A stretch of DNA of 10,759 nt from positions 1 to 10,759 of the forward strand of contig CAKUJT010000078.1 in the NCBI GenBank assembly GCA_934661765.1, written 5' to 3'. Position 1 is the stretch's first letter. Each line of letters opens with the position of its first letter. The notes under the pieces were generated by a model that worked only from the letters and a program-made list of their open reading frames with translations, was not told the origin of the DNA and did no database searches. The position numbers and the translations under genes were made by a program. This DNA is from an uncultured Senegalimassilia sp. Its GTDB lineage: Bacteria; Actinomycetota; Coriobacteriia; Coriobacteriales; Eggerthellaceae. Shown here piece after piece: positions 7,130-10,759 of this stretch.

Positions 7130-7147
7130 CCGTGTAATTCGTGTTCG

Positions 7148-7189
7148 CCTGCTGCTCGGGATGCCGAGGGCGTGGCAGCAGGGTATACT
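7148..7189 (+). promoter_or_regulatory. ftsY promoter region with dyad symmetry
   Basis: TATACT (7184-7189) is a 5/6 match to the -10 box, and no convincing -35 lies 16-18 bases upstream. Directly before it is an inverted repeat, CCTGCTGC (7148-7155) / GCAGCAGG (7175-7182), with an inner TCGG/CCGA hairpin (7156-7159/7164-7167). The dyad covers the -35 and spacer region, so it could be an operator, or a backup terminator for smc read-through. The promoter is a pattern match only. Confidence 0.4.
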
Positions 7190-7262
7190 TCTTCACGAAT
7201 CAAACGCGCGATCGGCCGACGGCGCCGCCGGGCATCGCGCACTATGCGACGGTTTGCGACAC

Positions 7263-7270
7263 AAGGGGAG
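7263..7270 (+). promoter_or_regulatory. Ribosome binding site that sets the ftsY start
   Basis: AAGGGGAG four bases before the ATG at 7275. It selects this start over the in-frame ATG at 7161, whose extra 38 residues look non-coding and would place the candidate -10 box inside the gene. Confidence 0.8.
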
Positions 7271-7274
7271 CAAC

Positions 7275-8198
7275 ATGGGATTTTTCGACCGCATCAGCCA
7301 GGGGCTGCAACGTTCTCGCGACAAGTTCAAGGAGGAGATGAACGTCCTCCTCGACCGCGGTCCCGACCTTGATGAGGAGTTCTGGGACGGCCTGGAGGAA
7401 ACGCTCATCCTGGCCGATATCGGCGGTGCGGCGGCGTGCGATATCGTTGAGAACCTGCGCGACCAGGCCACGCGCAAGGCGCTTCCCGATGCCTATGCCG
7501 TGCTCGACATGCTTAACGACCAGATTGCCGACACCTTCACCGAAGGCGGTCAGGAGATCCTCGGCGGCGACCCGGCGTGCGTGCTGTTCGTCGGTATCAA
7601 CGGCACGGGCAAGACCACCACGGTGGGCAAGCTTTCCAAGGAAGCGCACGACGCTGGCCGCAAGGTCATCCTGGGCAGCGCCGACACGTTCCGTGCCGCA
7701 GCCATCGAGCAGCTCGAGGTGTGGGCGCGCCGCGCCGACGTGGAGATGGTCACGCGCGAGCGCGGCGCCGATCCGGCAAGCGTGTGCTACGACACCATCG
7801 AGCGCGCCGAGGCCGAAGACGCCGATCTGGTGCTCATCGACACCGCCGGGCGCCTTCACACCTCGGCAGATCTTATGCGTGAGCTGGCGAAGGTCGTCAA
7901 CGTGGTGCGCAAGCGCTCGAAGCTGCCCGTCTACACCGTGCTCGTCATCGACGCCACCACCGGTCAGAACGGCCTGCAGCAGGCGCGCGAGTTCAACCGC
8001 GAGCTCGAGCTGGACGCGCTTATCGTCACGAAGCTCGACGGCACGGCCAAGGGCGGTATCGCGCTTGCCGTCAGCCACGAGCTTGAGCTGCCCATCATCA
8101 AGATCGGCGTGGGCGAGGGCCTTGACGACCTGCGCGATTTCGACGCCCATGATTTCGCACGCGCTCTCGTCGGCGCGTTCGACCAGCGTCAGGCATAG
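7275..8198 (+). CDS. ftsY: Signal recognition particle receptor FtsY
   Basis: FtsY is the membrane-associated GTPase that docks SRP-bound ribosomes at the Sec translocon by pairing with Ffh. The chosen start gives 307 residues, essentially the NG domain alone; the long acidic A domain of E. coli FtsY is absent. The N-terminus MGFFDRISQGLQRSRDKF looks like the amphipathic lipid-binding helix (GFF motif). Motifs: G1 GINGTGKTTT (107-116), DTFRAAAIEQL (137-147), G3 DTAGR (189-193), TKLDGTAKGG (252-261) and the closing loop IKIGVGE (275-281) followed by LDDLRDFD. The GTAKGG after TKLD marks it as FtsY rather than Ffh (GDARGG). It follows the smc hairpin by 145 bases with its own candidate promoter and is 5 bases from the next gene, with which it is probably co-transcribed. 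Confidence 0.97.
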   Translation: MGFFDRISQGLQRSRDKFKEEMNVLLDRGPDLDEEFWDGLEETLILADIGGAAACDIVENLRDQATRKALPDAYAVLDMLNDQIADTFTEGGQEILGGDPACVLFVGINGTGKTTTVGKLSKEAHDAGRKVILGSADTFRAAAIEQLEVWARRADVEMVTRERGADPASVCYDTIERAEAEDADLVLIDTAGRLHTSADLMRELAKVVNVVRKRSKLPVYTVLVIDATTGQNGLQQAREFNRELELDALIVTKLDGTAKGGIALAVSHELELPIIKIGVGEGLDDLRDFDAHDFARALVGAFDQRQA

Positions 8199-8203
8199 CC
8201 GCC

Positions 8204-9211
8204 ATGGATACCTCGGCTTGCATCGAGCAGGTGTTCCACGCGCCCGACGTGTATCTTGTGCAGGTGCCCTTCGAGAACATCTCCACCTCCGCCACCAATT
8301 GCTACGTCATCATGGACCAGGGCGAAGCGCTTGTGGTGGATACCGGAGCGCCTTCCGATGAGGGCGCGAAGGTGCTGTCGGACGCCCTCGACGAGCTGGG
8401 CGTGGACCGCGGCCGCGCCAAGTGGTTCCTCACGCACTTCCACCTGGACCACGCCGGCCTGATCGACCGCGTGGTCCCCGAGGGCGCGCCGCTGTTCGTG
8501 GGCGGCGTCGAGCTGGGCGAGGCGCGCGTCACGCGCACCGGCGTGTTCGTCGATGCGCTTACGCGGACGTATCGCCAGCAGGGCGTGGCGCTGTCCGACG
8601 CCACCACGGCCGCGCGCTTGGGCATCGAGCAGCCCCTGTTCGACCCGCAGCGCCTGCGGACGGTGTTCGTGCGCGGCGGCGACACGGTGACGGTGGGTCG
8701 CTATGAGCTTCAGGTCGTGGAAACGCCCGGCCACACGCCCGGGCATCTGTCGCTGTTCGAGCCGCAAAGCCGTATCCTGTTCGGCGGCGACCACGCGCTG
8801 TTCGTCATCAGCCCTTCCATCGCGCTGTTCCCGCGCGAAGGCGACGGGCTGCAGGCATACCTTGACAGCATCAAGCGCGTGCAAGACCTGCATATCTCGC
8901 AGCTGTTCCATTCGCATGGCCCCATCCGTCCCGATTTCGAGCAGCGCCTCGATTGGCTGGCCCAGCATCACTTGAAGCGCCTCGACGAGGTGCGCGGCAT
9001 CGTCACGCGCAACCCGCGCTTGTCGGGGTATCAGATCATCCGCGCCATCAGGTGGAACGTGCCTTTCGACGACTGGGAGGACATCCCCATCATGCAGCGC
9101 TACATCATGCTCACCCAGGGCATCGTCTATCTCAAGCACCTCGTGGCCGACGGCAGCATTGCGGCGAAAACCTACGGCGACGGCATCCAGCTCTACGAAT
9201 CCGCAAAGTAA
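8204..9211 (+). CDS. Metallo-beta-lactamase-fold hydrolase, unknown substrate
   Basis: A 335-residue cytoplasmic protein without signal peptide. The N-terminal two-thirds is a metallo-beta-lactamase fold: LVVDTGAP (43-50), the metal motif THFHLDHAG with H78, H80, D82, H83 (77-85), ETPGHTPGH with H177 (173-181), GGDH with D196 (194-197), and H238 in HSHGP. All ligands for a two-metal site are present. The C-terminal part (about 245-335) resembles the winged-helix domain found in LACTB2/glyoxalase-II-like members (HHLKRLDEVRGIV..., ending in a YL-HL-DG region). The substrate cannot be read from sequence: thioesters (glyoxalase II-like), RNA (LACTB2-type) or others are possible. It starts 5 bases after ftsY without a clear Shine-Dalgarno sequence, suggesting coupling, and lies before ffh. 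A tie to protein targeting is only positional. Confidence 0.88.
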   Translation: MDTSACIEQVFHAPDVYLVQVPFENISTSATNCYVIMDQGEALVVDTGAPSDEGAKVLSDALDELGVDRGRAKWFLTHFHLDHAGLIDRVVPEGAPLFVGGVELGEARVTRTGVFVDALTRTYRQQGVALSDATTAARLGIEQPLFDPQRLRTVFVRGGDTVTVGRYELQVVETPGHTPGHLSLFEPQSRILFGGDHALFVISPSIALFPREGDGLQAYLDSIKRVQDLHISQLFHSHGPIRPDFEQRLDWLAQHHLKRLDEVRGIVTRNPRLSGYQIIRAIRWNVPFDDWEDIPIMQRYIMLTQGIVYLKHLVADGSIAAKTYGDGIQLYESAK

Positions 9212-9247
9212 ACGGCGGTCATCGCAGTAGGTGGCGCGATTGAGCTA

Positions 9248-9300
9248 GCAGGAGCTTACCGTGAACACGCCTCCGTCCCCTGTTCATGGTAAGCCTCTGC
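9248..9300. repeat. REP-like imperfect inverted repeat (20-bp hairpin)
   Basis: GCTTACCGTGAACA (9254-9267) pairs with TGTTCATGGTAAGC (9281-9294) with one G-U wobble. The pairing continues outward (9248-9252 with 9296-9300, one further wobble) past a single A-C mismatch. The 13-base loop is CGCCTCCGTCCCC. No T-tract follows on either strand. It lies 36 bases after the hydrolase stop and is separate from the better terminator at 9349. The CCTCCGTCCC loop recalls repeats I associate with REP elements of IS200-type (Y1) transposases, but that is from memory and unchecked. SRP RNA was considered and its tetraloop signature is absent. Confidence 0.5.
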
Positions 9301-9348
9301 GCCTGCGTCTCGACTGTTTCGCCTTTGCGAGTTGGATTCTGATTCGTT

Positions 9349-9384
9349 CGAAGCGGGCCCTTATGGGCTCGCTTCGCTGTTTTG
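9349..9384 (+). terminator. Intrinsic terminator of the ftsY-hydrolase unit
   Basis: CGAAGCGGGCCC (9349-9360) pairs with GGGCTCGCTTCG (9365-9376) through 12 pairs with one G-U wobble and a TTAT loop. CTGTTTTG follows. This is the most canonical Rho-independent terminator in the window and isolates ffh from upstream transcription. Confidence 0.85.
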
Positions 9385-9394
9385 CCGGCCGGAG

Positions 9395-9423
9395 GTTTCC
9401 GCCTGCCGCCCTTCGGCTATAAT
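9395..9423 (+). promoter_or_regulatory. Candidate ffh promoter
   Basis: A perfect TATAAT (9418-9423) sits 44 bases before the ffh start, just after the terminator. The hexamer 17 bases upstream (GTTTCC, 9395-9400) is a poor -35 match. No extended -10 TG is seen. The placement supports independent transcription of ffh with a leader of about 35-40 bases. Confidence 0.55.
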
Positions 9424-9467
9424 CCAAAAGATTGTAAGCACACGTGACACGCAAGAAGAGGCGCTTC

Positions 9468-10759
9468 ATGTTCGATAACCTTTCCGATCGCCTGCAAGGC
9501 ATCTTCTCGGGCCTGCGCGGCAAGGGCCGCCTGACCGAGGACGACATCAACACCGCTATGCGCGAGGTGCGCATGGCCATGCTCGAAGCCGACGTCAACT
9601 TCAAGGTGGTCAAGCAGTTCGTGGCGCGCACGAAGGAGCGCTGCCTTGACGCCGAGGTGCTCGACTCCCTGTCCCCGACGCAAAACGTCATCAAGATCGT
9701 AACCGACGAGCTCACCGAGCTGCTCGGCCGCACCGATAGCAAGCTGGTGCTCTCCAGCCGCATCCCCAACGTCATCATGCTCGTGGGCCTGCAGGGTTCC
9801 GGTAAAACCACCGCGGCCGCCAAGCTGGCGTACCGTCTGAAGCAGGAAGGCCACAGCCCGCTGCTGGCCGCCTGCGACGTCTACCGTCCCGCCGCAGCCG
9901 ATCAGCTGGAAACGCTTGGCAATGAAATCGGCGTGCGCGTGTTCCGCGGCGACGGCAAGGACCCGGTGGCCATAGCCAAGGGCGGCGTGCAGGACGCCAT
10001 CGACAACCTGCGCGACGTGGTCATCGTCGACACGGCGGGTCGCTTGCACGTCGACGAGCAGATGATGGAAGAGGCCCAGGCCATCAAGTCCGCGGTCAAG
10101 CCCGACCAGATCCTCATGGTCGTCGACGCCATGACCGGCCAGGACGTGGTCAACGTGGCCGCAGCCTTCTCCGAGCGCGTCGATTTCGACGGCGTCATCA
10201 TGTCGAAGATGGACGGCGACGCCCGCGGTGGCGGCGCGCTCTCCATCCGCGAGGTCACGGGCAAGCCCATCAAGTTCATCAGCGCTGGCGAGAAGCCCGA
10301 CTCTCTCGAAGAGTTCCATCCCGACCGCATGGCCCGCCGCATCCTGGGCATGGGCGACATGCTCAGCCTTATCGAGTCGGCGGTGAAGGTCCAGCAGCAG
10401 GAAGAGGAGCAGGCCGAGACCGAGCGTCTCATGAAAAGCCAGCTCACGCTCAACGACTTCGTCACCATGAACCGCCAGATCCGCAAGATGGGCGGCGTCT
10501 CCAAGCTCATCAGCGCCCTCCCCGGCGGCGACAAGGCCTTAGGCCAAGGTCAGGTCGACGAGGGCGCGCTCGATCGCATGGAGGTCATCATCAACTCCAT
10601 GACCAAGGCCGAGCGCGAGAAGCCCGACCTGCTCAACGGCAGCCGTCGCGCCCGCATCGCCGCCGGCGCCGGCGTGTCGGTCACCGAGGTCAACCAGCTC
10701 ATGAAGAAGTTCAATGAGACGAAGAAGATGATGAAGCGCATGATGCCGGCCGTCGAGGA
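9468..10759 (+). CDS. ffh: Signal recognition particle protein Ffh (SRP54), 3' end missing
   Basis: Ffh binds SRP RNA and signal sequences and, with FtsY, delivers nascent membrane proteins to the translocon. 430 codons are visible before the window ends, with no stop, so only a short C-terminus is missing. Start: ATG at 9468 after GAGG (9458-9461); MFDNLSDRLQGIFSGLRGKG is a standard Ffh N-terminus. Motifs: GLTEDDIN-like N domain (RLTEDDINTAMREVRMAML), P-loop GLQGSGKT (107-114), DVYRPAAADQL, DTAGR (188-192) and SKMDGDARGG (246-255). The GDARGG distinguishes it from FtsY, and the more usual TKLD is SKMD here, a conservative change. The Met-rich M domain follows, with the RNA-binding LNGSRRARIAAGAG (from 389) and MKKFNETKKMMKRMM near the edge. 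It has its own promoter and is isolated by an upstream terminator. Confidence 0.97.
   Translation, partial: MFDNLSDRLQGIFSGLRGKGRLTEDDINTAMREVRMAMLEADVNFKVVKQFVARTKERCLDAEVLDSLSPTQNVIKIVTDELTELLGRTDSKLVLSSRIPNVIMLVGLQGSGKTTAAAKLAYRLKQEGHSPLLAACDVYRPAAADQLETLGNEIGVRVFRGDGKDPVAIAKGGVQDAIDNLRDVVIVDTAGRLHVDEQMMEEAQAIKSAVKPDQILMVVDAMTGQDVVNVAAAFSERVDFDGVIMSKMDGDARGGGALSIREVTGKPIKFISAGEKPDSLEEFHPDRMARRILGMGDMLSLIESAVKVQQQEEEQAETERLMKSQLTLNDFVTMNRQIRKMGGVSKLISALPGGDKALGQGQVDEGALDRMEVIINSMTKAEREKPDLLNGSRRARIAAGAGVSVTEVNQLMKKFNETKKMMKRMMPAVE

Noticed and set aside
7161..7274. N-terminal extension of FtsY from the ATG at 7161
   Set aside because: It lacks a ribosome binding site and overlaps the candidate promoter. 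MGFFDRI after AAGGGGAG at 7263-7270 is a typical FtsY NG-domain start.
9212..9467. 4.5S/SRP RNA gene next to ffh
   Set aside because: The gap contains two hairpins, but the SRP domain IV signature (GGAA-type tetraloop with AGG and AGCA flanks) is not found on either strand.

Overview
This window reads as a conserved housekeeping block from a high-GC actinobacterium, most likely class Coriobacteriia (Eggerthella/Gordonibacter-like). That placement is an inference. It rests on strong G/C preference at third codon positions, on a SepIVA/DivIVA-like gene beside a DUF177 gene as in mycobacteria, and on a plsX-rpmF-DUF177 grouping as in Firmicutes. All genes lie on the plus strand, coding density is high, and I see no tRNA, rRNA, CRISPR array, insertion sequence or phage gene.

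Layout. Block 1 (73-1506): a small coiled-coil SepIVA-like protein, a DUF177/YceD protein overlapping it by one base, and rpmF (ribosomal protein L32) with its own candidate promoter and strong ribosome binding site, closed by an intrinsic terminator. Block 2 (1568-7129): plsX (phospholipid synthesis), rnc (RNase III) and smc (chromosome condensation), closed by a perfect 15-bp hairpin. Block 3 (7184-9384): ftsY (SRP receptor) and a metallo-beta-lactamase-fold hydrolase, followed by a REP-like inverted repeat and an intrinsic terminator with a T-tract. Block 4 (9395-end): ffh (SRP54) behind a perfect TATAAT box and cut off by the window edge in its M domain.

The genes cover septation or cell growth, ribosome assembly, phospholipid precursor synthesis, RNA processing, chromosome organisation and co-translational membrane targeting. 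FtsY and Ffh are partner GTPases of one pathway and flank the hydrolase; the SRP RNA itself is not seen here.

I found no undescribed multi-gene system. The best leads are: RNase III has Asn where the fourth metal-ligand Asp is expected (N124, E. coli D114) and a Lys/Ala-rich C-terminal tail; the rnc leader can form two mutually exclusive hairpins; a 20-bp REP-like hairpin lies between the hydrolase and ffh; and an uncharacterised hydrolase sits between the two SRP GTPase genes.
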